Of a stretch of DNA of 64,000 nucleotides, positions 26,351-36,324 are shown piece by piece (position 1 is the stretch's first letter; each line of letters opens with the position of its first letter). The translations under genes and the position numbers were made by a program. The notes beneath the pieces were generated by a model. It ran no database searches. It was not told where the DNA came from and saw nothing but the letters and a program-made list of their open reading frames with translations. The DNA is from Herbivorax alkaliphila (GTDB taxonomy: Bacteria > Bacillota > Clostridia > Acetivibrionales > Acetivibrionaceae): positions 1-64,000 of the forward strand of contig NZ_JAVDDS010000009.1 in assembly GCF_030848475.1 (NCBI RefSeq). The letters are read 5' to 3'.

Positions 26351-27109
26351 ATGAAGAAGTTGTTGGTTATTAATCTATTATCTGCTATTTTTTTTATAAT
26401 TATTTTAAAGATATCTGGACCTTGTCTTGTCGCTTTTTTCGATGGTAATTACGGATGGCCTAAAATATATGGTATTGAATTTTCTAATATTGAAATATCA
26501 TGGCAAGTATTATTAATTATTATGATAGCTTTAATAATTCTATATTTAATAACTATATTTATGATGTTATTTACAATAATTAAATTTAAGAAATTGTCTT
26601 TGAAACTATCAAAAAATCAGCTTATATTAATATTTTTAGGTCTTTTTTTAGTACTTGCATCAGTTACTATAACGATTTTTGAAAGAGAGAAAGTTGTGCA
26701 AGTTGGTTTTGTTATAGGACAACCACCTTCACCTGATGATTATAAGTCTATATCTGTTGATGAGTTTAATAAAGGGTATGTGATTTTAGAAAAACTTAAT
26801 GAAGAGACTACTAAAATGAAAGCTTCATCAAAGGCAATAGAGGCTATAAATAGAGTAAATAGTGAGGAACGCCCTATGTATGTTTCTTACAGAAAAAACA
26901 TACTACTTCAAACAAAATATAAGATATCTGGAATTTTAGTTATTACCAATATGGATATTAAAGAAAGGGTTTATTATATGCAATATTTTAGACGTCGTAT
27001 GGATTTTGATCGTTTAAATCTATCGCACGGAAAAATATTTGATAAATATGATCTGGAATATCGTAAAAAAAGATATTTGGAGAGAAAAGAAAAAGAGCAG
27101 AATAAATAA
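26351..27109 (+). CDS. Paralogous three-TM membrane protein, subgroup 1, copy 2
   Basis: A 252-residue paralogue of the protein at 22360, with the same three N-terminal membrane segments and C-terminal pattern (SISVDEFNKGYVIL, MKASSKAIEAINRVN, YRKNILLQTKYKISGI). The membrane part is more conserved than the loop after the third helix (REKVVQVGFVIGQPPSPDD here). Its own site GAAGGGA precedes the ATG. The frame is intact, unlike the adjoining protease copy, so selection has kept it or it is recent. Confidence 0.76.
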   Translation: MKKLLVINLLSAIFFIIILKISGPCLVAFFDGNYGWPKIYGIEFSNIEISWQVLLIIMIALIILYLITIFMMLFTIIKFKKLSLKLSKNQLILIFLGLFLVLASVTITIFEREKVVQVGFVIGQPPSPDDYKSISVDEFNKGYVILEKLNEETTKMKASSKAIEAINRVNSEERPMYVSYRKNILLQTKYKISGILVITNMDIKERVYYMQYFRRRMDFDRLNLSHGKIFDKYDLEYRKKRYLERKEKEQNK

Positions 27110-27118
27110 TTCTCTATA

Positions 27119-27403
27119 GATGAAAGCGTAATAGCATATAATGACAGTAATGTTGAGCCACTGGTTAACTTCTTATTTGAAGGTGGTAATGCAAATGTAC
27201 CACAAGAGGATATAGGTCAACCTTCATGGTTACTAATGCAGGGAGCAGATAATGACCCAGATGATGTTACAATACTTCAAAAATTATTAGTAACACATGG
27301 TTATTTAGAAATGCCTGATGGTGTAGACTTTGGTACATTTGGCTCACTAACTAAAGAGACTATTAAAGGATGGTGTACAATTTTAAAATAGGCATATACC
27401 ATA
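27119..27403 (+). pseudogene. Scrap of metalloprotease gene (PG-binding part joined to 3' end)
   Basis: This homologous stretch starts at DESVIAYNDS, covers the start of the peptidoglycan-binding domain, then jumps to the last codons (AGGCATATACCATAA). It has no start and is internally deleted. A sister scrap with one more small deletion lies at 33108-33388. Confidence 0.7.
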
Positions 27404-27420
27404 AAAATAACTAAATATTA

Positions 27421-27464
27421 AATTAAACATCAGGTAGAGCAGGGTTTTACCTGATGTTTAATTT
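27421..27464 (+). terminator. 16-bp hairpin upstream of membrane gene 27489
   Basis: AATTAAACATCAGGTA (27421-27436) pairs with 27449-27464. It contains the same CAGGTA core as the hairpins after the protease copies. A weak T-rich tail follows. Confidence 0.55.
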
Positions 27465-27488
27465 ATAAAACTAAAGATGGAGGGAAGT

Positions 27489-28199
27489 ATGAAAAAATTA
27501 GCATTTGTTAATTTAATATTTGCTGTATTATTTGCAATTATATTAAGACTTTCTGCTTTTTGCTTTGTCTCGTATTACCTTCATGGGTCAAGAACTACCG
27601 AAATGAAAATGTATGGCATTCAGATTGGTGATTTTTCAGTATCCTGGAGAGTAGTTCTAGTAATTATAATACTTTTATTTATAGCTTACTTAGTATTCTT
27701 ATTTAAGCTGTTAATAACTTCAGTTAAACTAAAGCACTTATCACTTAAATTATCAAAAAATCAAGTGATATTAATAAGTATAAGTTTAGTTGTAGTAATT
27801 GGTTCAGTTATTATAGCAGCTTGTGAGAGAGAAGAGTATGGAAGTGTAAAAATTAATCCAGACACATCAATAGATTCACCACAACCCCCACTTCAACCTT
27901 ATTACCATTCTATATCAGTTGATATGCATAATAAAGGTTATATAATACTAACAAATAAAGATGGGAAAATTAGAATGAGAGCATCATCAAAAGCTATAGA
28001 TGCTATAAATAAAATACTTAAATCTGAAGACATTATAGAAATAGACATTACTTATAGAAACAACCTCTTATTTTCAAACAAATATAGAATTTCTGGAATT
28101 AGAAATGCTAGAGGTGACGGTGCTGTTTTTTATGTATCACATTTAAAACGCCACGATGATTTTTCCCCATTGAGTCATGTCTACCGGCTTAGCAGCTAG
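27489..28199 (+). CDS. Paralogous three-TM membrane protein, subgroup 2, copy 1
   Basis: A 236-residue relative of the subgroup 1 proteins. It has the same topology (helices ~5-25, 48-70, 84-106) and C-terminal pattern (SISVDMHNKGYIILTNKDGK, MRASSKAIDAINK, ITYRNNLLFSNKYRISGI), but a distinct N-terminal region (YLHGSRTTEMKMYGIQIGDF). The ATG at 27489 follows GGAGGG; an in-frame ATG at 27477 overlaps that site. A nearly identical but broken copy is at 33473. Function unknown. Confidence 0.75.
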   Translation: MKKLAFVNLIFAVLFAIILRLSAFCFVSYYLHGSRTTEMKMYGIQIGDFSVSWRVVLVIIILLFIAYLVFLFKLLITSVKLKHLSLKLSKNQVILISISLVVVIGSVIIAACEREEYGSVKINPDTSIDSPQPPLQPYYHSISVDMHNKGYIILTNKDGKIRMRASSKAIDAINKILKSEDIIEIDITYRNNLLFSNKYRISGIRNARGDGAVFYVSHLKRHDDFSPLSHVYRLSS

Positions 28200-28239
28200 A
28201 AGAAGAGACTATAAAGAGTAGAATAATAAGATGATAAAA

Positions 28240-29923
28240 GATAACAGATTAGCAGTTGACGGAATAGTAGGCAAAAATACATGGATGTCTCTTGTTTCAA
28301 GGTCTTGAAAAAGGACAGCCAAACAGAACTACATGGACATATAGATATACTTTGCAAAATTGTTACTATTTTAATGATAGATCAAGTGTCCAATTGACTT
28401 CACCTTTAAATGGAATTCCATTTTTGATTCAAAGTGTATCACCTAAAGAAGAAATAAATAACGGAATTATTAAAATATCATTTGAATTTAGCTATTTTGA
28501 TGATTACAGTGCTGTAGCATACTCTAAAAATGACTTAGAATCAATGATTAAAAAAAATCTTAACAATAGAGTGGAAGATATTAAAATTGTATATAAAGAT
28601 ATTATTTCCATTGATGAAGTAAAGGAAATATTGAGTTCAATACGGAGTGAAGATACTTATTTAAATGCGGCAATAAAAGGTAGAACTCCTAGGATTAAAA
28701 AATCATATGGAATTTCAGGAATTAATATAGAGGTTGATTATTGCACAACAAAGGAACAGGAAAATTATGTTGATGAAACAGTTGATTTTATAGTATCAAA
28801 GCTTGTAAATGATGATATGAGTGACCACGAAAAGCAAAAGCTCATACATGACTATATTTTAAACTTTGTAAATTATTCACATACTAATGATTATAACGAT
28901 CCTTACAGTGCTCTTTATCATGGAGAAACAAAATGTAACGGTTATGCAATGCTAACGTATAAAATGCTTACCGCAGCAGGAATAGAAAACATTATAGTTA
29001 CAAATGAAATTCTTAACGAAATAGAAAACACAATAGATATAGCTGGAGACCATGCATGGAATGTAGTAAATATAGAAGACAATTGGTATCACATGGACAC
29101 TACATGGAATAATGAAGACAAAAAAGGCTATGGCTTTTATGGATACTATAATTTAACTGATGCTCAACTTATTCAAGGTCCTGATGGACTTGAGGGTAGG
29201 AATTATGCTGGTATAGATGGAATATCATGCACAACAAATTATATAGATGAGCTAGAAGCGGCCAATGATGAAAATGATGGCAAATATGAGCATATATTAA
29301 GAGCTCTTGAAAAAACTAAAAACTACGTTCAAATAAATAATGACTTTAAAACATATCCATCAATGAACCTATTATATAATGAGGTTTTATTAAAAGAAGG
29401 AGAAGAATTAGGTTTGGTAGACCCTATAATACCACTTGAAATATATAAAGATTCTTTCCACTGGTCAACAAGTGACTCTGATGTAGTGGAAGTAACTGAT
29501 GGTGTAATTACTGCACAGGAAGAGGGTGTAGCAATTGTTTCAGCACAAGCTATGTTTGATCCACTATTTAGATCCAGCCTATTTTGCATAGTTCGTGTAA
29601 TCCCAGAAGAATCAGATGATGCAACAACACAAAATCTTTCAAGACAGAATTTCATTGGATTTACTGATGAAAATGTCGTGCCACATGTTGCAATCAGCAG
29701 TAGTGATAATGTAAACAATACAATGGTAACAAATATATCTGATGAACTTGAAGGTAAAATGCACTTTTATGGAGAACCAATAGAAGTAAGAACTGATACT
29801 GAGCTAGACTGGATGGAAGTTAGTTTTGAGTTAAGGAATAAGCCAATAATAAAACCCGATTTTGAAACGAGAAATTTTTCAATAGTACAAGGCGGAGGAA
29901 GGAAGAATACTGACGTATTTTGA
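28240..29923 (+). pseudogene. Metalloprotease gene copy 3, rearranged N-proximal part
   Basis: This begins with the end of a peptidoglycan-binding domain (LAVDGIVGKNTWMSLVS, then a frame break), passes through LEKGQPNRTTWTYRYTL to SSVQLTSP, and then jumps back to parent residue ~262, giving a transglutaminase-like domain with the full C-H-D set and the Ig-like domain. The open part is 28292-29923 (543 codons), ended by the 160-nt element at 29835. Domain order is circularly permuted compared with the intact gene, which points to unequal recombination between repeats. No signal peptide or dockerin. Confidence 0.76.
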
Positions 29924-29994
29924 CTGACGACAACGAAGTAATATTGGAAAATAACCGATTCAAAAATGGGAATTTATTATTTGTTTATTCCTGT
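29835..29994 (+). mobile_element. 160-nt MITE-like palindromic element, copy B
   Basis: Same length, sequence and insertion point as 23853-24012. The shared site shows the element inserted once before the copies separated. Confidence 0.72.
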
Positions 29995-30029
29995 GTCAAG
30001 AGCAATTAGATGAAGTAGATATAAACGAC

Positions 30030-32189
30030 ATGATAATTTACTTGCTTAATGAAGAAACAGGTGAAATGGTACCTCAAGCTACAAGAATAGATGAAAGTAG
30101 TGGTATAGTCACTGCAACACTTCCAAACACTGATTCTAGCAACACAGTAAGTGCACAAACCCTAGCTTCTAACGGAATGCTAACTGCTCAAAACTGGGGC
30201 GTAACACATGAGCAATCTAGAAAAATTGTTGTTTCAAATGTGCAATCTCAAAATAGAGCTGTGAACGTAGCATTTGTTATAGACAGTGAGCATTCTGATC
30301 AAGATGCTTTGGATACATTCGAAACAAATATTACCAGTACGTTATTAGGTTTAATGGGAAAAACAAATATAAGAGTTGTTTTTCTTGAAAGTAGAGATGG
30401 TGAAAATATAAAAATAGATCAAGTTTCACATTCAAGAACAAACAACCGCTATGCAAGAGAAGGTCTGAGAACCAGGATAGCACATAATTTTAATAACATA
30501 GAACCTGTAAATAAAACACTTGATCCTGATGGTTTACTGGGGCAAATACAAAGTGGCTTGGTAAGTGGAAGTGAAATGCTTGATGAGTATACGGTGCAGG
30601 GGGCAGATTATAACGAGTATGCTCTCTTTTATACCAGACACAGCGGTTATTTTTCAGATGCTAATTCAATCATTACAGAATTGGGAAATACAACAGGTCT
30701 TGTAGTTGGACAAGCAACAGATGAAAGCGTAATAGCATATAATGACAGTGATGTTGAGCCACTGGTTAACTTCTTATTTGAAGGTGGCAATGCAGATGTG
30801 CCACAAGAGGATATAGGTAAACCTTCATGGTTACTAATGCAGGGAGCAGATAATGACCCCGATGATGTTACAATACTTCAAAAGCTATTAGTAACACATG
30901 GTTATTTAGAATTTTCTTATGGTAAAGATTTTGGTACATTTGATTCATCTACCAAAAAAGCTGTTGAAGGTTATCAAAGAGATAACAGGAATTTAGAAAT
31001 TGATGGTATAGTAGGTAAAAATACATGGATGGAACTTGTGTCATGGGATACAGATGATATGCTTTGGGATTATGAAAAAGGACAACCTAACAGAGAAACA
31101 TGGACATATAGATATACTTTAAACAATCTTTTTTATCATGGGCAAAGTCCAGATGTTGAGTTGACTTCACCTACTGTTGAAACTAGATTAAAACCAGGAG
31201 AAAAATTAGAAATAATAGGATCTGGGAGAGACTGTCATCACATTGCCCTATTTATTAATGGGGAGTGGGTAAAAACTGAATTTGATAATACAGAACTTTA
31301 TACATCCATCCATTTAGATCATGATATTGACGCTCATGGTATATATGATATACAGTTAAAGGGAAGAAGTGTGCCAAATGGAGACGATGATACAACACTT
31401 GCATCAACAGAAATAGTTGAAGCTATTGTTCCTATTAATTTTGCAAAGCAAGATGATGATGCACTAATAAGAGTTACTCAAGTAGGTACAACAATATATT
31501 TTCATGTAGATGTTGGTTTTGATGATAGATCAGAGTGGCATGGACAAACATCTTTGAATTATAAAGATTTGGCTATTGAAGGATTTAAACTATGGGAAGG
31601 AAATGTAGAGTATGATGGCTTCGACTATCAAATCAAGATAAACCTAAACGAACTTTCTGACGATGAAGTAACGGACATGGTAATGGAAGGTGGCCGCGGA
31701 GGTGAGTTCTTGTATGGTAGAATCTATATGTATGACTATGATATGATATACACATTCATACATTCAAACGCTTTACTTATAGACAGTGTAAGATATGAAC
31801 ACATAGGTATTGATAATTGGAATGTAAATTCTTCATCAAGTATATATTTAGGTGTAGAAGATGAACCTACTGCTAATATGTTTAGAAATACAGCTGCACA
31901 TGAATTTGGCCATGCTCTTGGTTTAGAAGATGCATATATACACTTTACTGAAAAGATTAAAAAAAATGATAATATATTACCTGATTCTGTCTCTATCAAT
32001 GGAGTAGAACATAACGACATTATGTGGGGGTATGATAGAGCAGATACTTGTGTAATTACTGATCTAAATAGAAAGATGGTTTTGGATGCTTTTGTCGAAA
32101 ATCAGATTCAAGGCTATAGGGATGAATTTGTTAAGGATGAATACTATGGACTAAACAGGTATGTACACAAAAACAGGCACATACCATAA
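30030..32189 (+). pseudogene. Metalloprotease gene copy 3, C-terminal fragment (719 codons open)
   Basis: An open frame matching parent residues ~746-1459, including the protease motif HEFGHALGLEDAY. It differs from the parent in blocks: HSGYFSDANSIITELGN, YLEFSYGKDFGTFDSSTKKAVEGYQ, and EFLYGRIYMYDYDMIYTFIHSNALLIDSVRYE, while flanking stretches are near identical. Such block differences suggest gene conversion. No start signal, signal peptide or dockerin, so it is not an independent secreted enzyme. Confidence 0.78.
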
Positions 32190-32202
32190 AATATAAAGTT
32201 TC

Positions 32203-32236
32203 AGTATCAGGTAGAGAAAAATCTCTATCTGATACT
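32203..32236 (+). terminator. Hairpin after copy 3
   Basis: AGTATCAGGTAGAGA (32203-32217) pairs with 32222-32236 with one G-T pair. It is the third copy of this element. Confidence 0.58.
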
Positions 32237-32339
32237 AGCTTATAAAGACTCAAACATTAGTTAGTTAGTGAGTGAGCACTATTAAGTAGAATATAATTAC
32301 TTTATTAAAAATAAGCAATTAACGAAGGAGCAAAAAACT

Positions 32340-33098
32340 ATGAAAAAGTTGTTGGTTATTAATTTATTAAGTGCTATTTTAATTGTAATTATTTTAAAGA
32401 TATCTGGGGCTTGTATTGCCGCTTTTACTGATGGTAGTTATGGATGGCCTAAAATATATGGCTTTGAGTTTTCTAGTATTGAAATATCATGGCAAGTAGT
32501 GTTACTAATTATTATAGCATTAATAATTATTTATTTAATAACTCTATTTGTAATGTTATCTAAAATAGTTAAATTTAAGAGGCTATCTTTAAAGCTGTCA
32601 AAAAATCAGATTATATTAATATTTTTAGGTCTATTTTTAGTACTTGCCTCCGTTACTATAACAGTTTTTGAAAGAGAAAAAGACGTTGTTGTCCGCCATG
32701 TGATAGGACGTTATGGTATACCTAATGATGAGTATATGTCTATAACTGTTGACGAGCATAATAAAGGGTATGTAATTTTAAAAAGATTTAATGGAGAGAC
32801 AACTAAAATGAAAGCTTCACCAAAAGCGATAGAGGCTATAAATAGAGTAAATAGTGAGTCAAGGGTCACACTTGTTTCTTACAGAAAAAATATATTACTT
32901 CAAACAGAATATAAGATTTCTGGAATTGTAGCTACTCATCATAAACCAATAGTTGAAAGCAAAGAACAGGTTTTTTACATTCAGTATTTTAGACGTAGTA
33001 TGGATTTTGGTCTTTTAAATCCGTCTCATGGAAAAATATATGATAAGTACTTTATGAAAAATTATTTGGAGAGAAAAGAAAAAGAACAGAATAAATAA
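32340..33098 (+). CDS. Paralogous three-TM membrane protein, subgroup 1, copy 3
   Basis: A 252-residue paralogue of 22360 and 26351. It has three N-terminal membrane helices, then SITVDEHNKGYVILKRFNGE, MKASPKAIEAINRVN and YRKNILLQTEYKISGI. The loop after helix 3 (KDVVVRHVIGRYGIPNDE) differs from both other copies. GAAGGAG precedes the ATG. The frame is intact. It again directly follows a protease copy, so protease-membrane gene pairs are the unit that was duplicated. Confidence 0.76.
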   Translation: MKKLLVINLLSAILIVIILKISGACIAAFTDGSYGWPKIYGFEFSSIEISWQVVLLIIIALIIIYLITLFVMLSKIVKFKRLSLKLSKNQIILIFLGLFLVLASVTITVFEREKDVVVRHVIGRYGIPNDEYMSITVDEHNKGYVILKRFNGETTKMKASPKAIEAINRVNSESRVTLVSYRKNILLQTEYKISGIVATHHKPIVESKEQVFYIQYFRRSMDFGLLNPSHGKIYDKYFMKNYLERKEKEQNK

Positions 33099-33107
33099 TT
33101 CTCTATA

Positions 33108-33388
33108 GATGAAAGCGTAATAGCATATAATGACAGTAGTGTTGAGCCACTGGTTAACTTCTTATTTGAAGGTGGTAATGCAAATGTACCACAAGAGGAT
33201 ATAGGTAAACCTTCATGGTTGCTAATGCAGAGAGCAGATAATGACCCAGATGATGTTACAATACTTCAGAAATTATTAGTAACACATGGTTAAAATGCCT
33301 GATGGTGTAGACTTTGGTACATTTGGCTCACTAACTAAAGAGACTATTAAAGGATGGTGTACAATTTAAAAATAGGCATATACCATAA
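33108..33388 (+). pseudogene. Second scrap of metalloprotease gene
   Basis: Same construction as 27119-27403, with an additional short deletion just after the ACACATGGTTA segment. It has no open frame of note. Confidence 0.68.
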
Positions 33389-33408
33389 AAATAACTAAAT
33401 ATTAAATC

Positions 33409-33443
33409 AAACATCAGGTATAGCAGGGTTTTACCTGATGTTT
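33409..33443 (+). terminator. Hairpin upstream of membrane gene 33473
   Basis: AAACATCAGGTA (33409-33420) pairs with TACCTGATGTTT (33432-33443). It corresponds to the hairpin at 27421. Confidence 0.52.
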
Positions 33444-33472
33444 AATTTATAAAACTAAAGATGGAGGAAAGT

Positions 33473-34183
33473 ATGAAAAATTTAGCATTTATAAATTTAA
33501 TATTTGCTGTTTTATTTGCAATTATGTTAAGACTTTCGGCTTTTTGCTTTTTTTCACATTACCTTCATGGGTCAAGAACTACCGAAATGAAAATGTATGG
33601 CATTCAGATTGGTGATTTTTCAGTATCCTGGAGAGTAGTGCTTGTGATTATAATAATATTACTTATAGCTTATTTAGTATGCTTATTTAAGCTATTAATA
33701 ACTTCAGTTAAGCTAAAGCACTTAGCACTTAAATTATCCCAAAATCAAATGTTATTAGTAATTTTAAGTTTAGTTATCGTAATTAGTTCAGCTATTATAG
33801 CAACTTGTGAGAGGTAAGAGTATGGAAGTGTAAAAATTAATCCAGACACATCAATAGATTCACCACAACCCCCACTTCAACCTTATTACCATTCTATATC
33901 AGTTGATATGCATAATAAAGGTTGTATAATACTAACAAATAAAGATGGGAAAATTAGAATGAGAGCATCATCAAAAGCTATAGATGCTATAAATAAAATA
34001 CTTAAATCTGAAGACATTATAGAAATAGACATTACTTATAGAAACAACCTCTTATTTTCAAACAAATATAGAATTTCTGGAATTAGAAATGCTAGAGGTG
34101 ACGGTGCTGTTTTTTATGTATCACATTTAAAACGCCACGATGATTTTTCCCCACTGAGTCATGTCTACCAAATTAGCAGCTAG
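33473..34183 (+). pseudogene. Paralogous membrane protein, subgroup 2, copy 2 (stop-interrupted)
   Basis: A copy of 27489-28199. The membrane half is open (33473-33817), then GAA is replaced by TAA at 33815-33817. The rest continues in the same frame to 34183 and is almost identical to the intact copy. It is a nonsense mutation. The membrane half has several substitutions against copy 1, while the soluble half has very few. Confidence 0.75.
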
Positions 34184-34214
34184 AAGAACAGACTACAAAG
34201 AGTAGAATAATAAG

Positions 34215-35095
34215 ATGATACAACAACACAAAATCTCCTAATACAGGGCTTTCAGTGTTTTACTGGATTTACTGTTCAAAATTGTATTGCACTACTCCAA
34301 AAGCTATTGATAACACATGGTTATTTAAAAATGCCTGATGGTGTAGATTTTGGTACATTTGGCCCGCTAACTAAAGAGGCTGTTGAAAATTACCAAAGAG
34401 ATAACAGGAATTTAGAAGTTGATGGGATAGTAGGTAAAAATACATGGATGGAACTTGTGTCATGGGATACAGATGATATGCTTTGGGATTATGGAAAAGA
34501 ACAACCTAACAGAGAAACATGGACTTATAGATATACTTTAAACAATCTTTTTTATTATTGTCAAACTCCAAAGGTTGAGTTGACTTCACCTACTGTTGAA
34601 ACTAGATTAAAACTAGGAGAAAAATTAGAAATAACAGGATTTAGGAGAGACTGTCATCACATTGCCCTATTTAATACATCCATCCATTTAGATCATGATA
34701 TTGACGCTCATGGTATATATGATATACAGTTAAAGGGAAGAAGTGTGCCAAATGGAGACGATGATACAACACTTGGAGAGGCAACTAAAATGAAAGCTTC
34801 ACCAAAGGCAATAGAGGCTGTGAATAGAGTAAATAGTGAGTCAAGGCTCACACTTGTTTCTTACAGAAAAAACATATTATTTCAAACAGAATATAAGATT
34901 TCTGGAATTGTAGCTACTTATCATAAACCAATCGTTGAAAGTAAAGAACAGTTTTATTACATTCAGTATTTTAGGTGTCGTATGAATCATTCAGCTTTTA
35001 ATCCATTTAACCACAAAATACGTGATAAATACTTTATGAAAAATTATTTGGAGAGAAAATTTTCATGCATAAACCGTGATTTAATTTTATTATAA
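34215..35095 (+). pseudogene. Chimera of metalloprotease and membrane-protein genes
   Basis: Scrambled parent sequence (DDTTTQNL-like remnant) leads into an open frame of 262 codons from 34307. It carries the peptidoglycan-binding domain (LEVDGIVGKNTW), the following LTSPTVETR region with an internal deletion, and ends SVPNGDDDTTL. It then joins in frame to the C-terminal domain of a subgroup 1 membrane protein (GEATKMKASPKAIEAVNRVN). The joint lies near 34775 and has short shared sequence. It is probably a recombination product without function. Confidence 0.7.
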
Positions 35096-35164
35096 CTACT
35101 AGCTAATAATCATTTATGTTATAATACTTATATTAAGGAATTTACTCTATTTCTTTTGTTTTAG

Positions 35165-35419
35165 GTTGGAGTACCATACCTTGTAGTTGAAGTACTCTCA
35201 CCTTCTACTGCTTCAAAGGACTATACAGTGAAAATGAATCTATACATGCGTTTTGGGGTAAAGGAGTATTGGATTGTTTCTCCAAAAAATAGGGAAATAC
35301 AGGTTTTTTGGTTGCAAGATGGGATGTACGGTGAGCCGATGAATTATAGAGTAGGGAGTGTTTTGAAATCAGCATTATTTACAGATTTTGCTTTGAATAT
35401 TGATAGTTTTTTTGAATAA
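35165..35419 (+). pseudogene. Uma2-family endonuclease, C-terminal fragment
   Basis: An open frame encodes YLVVEVLSPSTASKDYTVKM and FGVKEYWIVSPKNREIQVF, the second half of the Uma2 (DUF820) PD-(D/E)xK-like fold. The N-terminal half is absent; upstream sequence is unrelated. Uma2 genes are common next to mobile DNA in clostridia and cyanobacteria, with unclear function. Confidence 0.72.
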
Positions 35420-35426
35420 AATTCTC

Positions 35427-35570
35427 AATTAAGTAGATATAAATAACCTGATAATTTATTCTTTTGATGAAAAAACTGGTGAAATGGTACAATGTGTTAT
35501 GAAATACACAAATCTCTTAAAAACATTTATTGATAAAATATGTTTTTAAAATTAAAATATTATTGGCTTA
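35427..35570 (+). repeat. Protease-gene scrap plus short duplicated segment
   Basis: AAGTAGATATAAATAACCTG and the following GATGAAAAAACTGGTGAAATGG resemble the EVDINDMIIY ... EETGEMV part of the metalloprotease. The part from about 35477 (GGTGAAATGGTACAATG onward) is repeated almost unchanged at 38977-39070, so the flanks of this region share a duplication of nearly 100 nt. Confidence 0.55.
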
Positions 35571-35606
35571 TTAGAATTGGTATAATTGAAAGAGGAGTGA
35601 TTATCT

Positions 35607-36185
35607 ATGCCATTACCGAACCCAGAACAAAAATATTCATATGCAGATTACTTGACTTGGCCCGAGAATGAACATTGGGAACTTTTTGATGGTGTACCTT
35701 GTATGCAAGCTGCTCCATCTTGGCAGCATCAAGCAATTTCTGGTGAATTATATAGGCAGTTTGCAAACTATTTACAGGGAAAAGGATGTCAGGCGTTTGC
35801 TTCCCCTTTTGATTTAAGATTACCTAATGGAGAAGAGTTAGATGAAGAAACCACCAACGTGTTTCAGCCTGATATAGTAGTCATTTGCGATAAAAACAAA
35901 TTAAAAGGAACAGGTTACTTCGGAACCCCTACCCTCATTATTGAAATTTCTTCTGCTTCTACATCAAGAGTAGATCGGGTTATAAAATTTAATAAATATG
36001 AAAAAGCTGGTGTGAAAGAATATTGGATTGTTGATCCAGAAGGTAAATACGTGAACATATTTACCCTTCAGAAAGATGGCCGCTATGGAAGACCAGAAGC
36101 CTACACTGACATAAATAAAGTACAGATTTCTGTTTTTCCTGACCTCACAATTGACTTATCACAAGTTTTTGCTCCTATTAAATAA
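35607..36185 (+). CDS. Uma2 family (DUF820) putative endonuclease
   Basis: A 192-residue protein with the whole family pattern: YSYADYLTWPENEHWELFDG, QPDIVVICDKNKL, GTPTLIIEISSAST and YEKAGVKEYWIVDPEGKYV. The D ... E-x-S core is nuclease-like (PD-(D/E)xK superfamily). GAGGAGTG precedes the ATG, and a TATAAT-like box lies about 25 nt upstream. An intact relative is at 37812 on the other strand. A strong hairpin follows the gene. Biological role unknown. Confidence 0.85.
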   Translation: MPLPNPEQKYSYADYLTWPENEHWELFDGVPCMQAAPSWQHQAISGELYRQFANYLQGKGCQAFASPFDLRLPNGEELDEETTNVFQPDIVVICDKNKLKGTGYFGTPTLIIEISSASTSRVDRVIKFNKYEKAGVKEYWIVDPEGKYVNIFTLQKDGRYGRPEAYTDINKVQISVFPDLTIDLSQVFAPIK

Positions 36186-36202
36186 GCATGGTAACATCGA
36201 GG

Positions 36203-36238
36203 CTTCAGGTGGAGACTCAACTCCACCTGAAGATTTTT
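36203..36238 (+). terminator. Terminator after Uma2 gene (RepB-related)
   Basis: CTTCAGGTGGAG (36203-36214) pairs with CTCCACCTGAAG (36221-36232), then ATTTTT. The GGTGGAGACTCAACTCCACC core recurs in the RepB elements at 47328 and 55344. Confidence 0.8.
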
Positions 36239-36324
36239 GAAATGTGAAATAATAATACATAACCTAATTAAAAATATGGAAAAAACATTATGGAGTAATT
36301 TGTAGAACTCGTTAAGTTAATACG

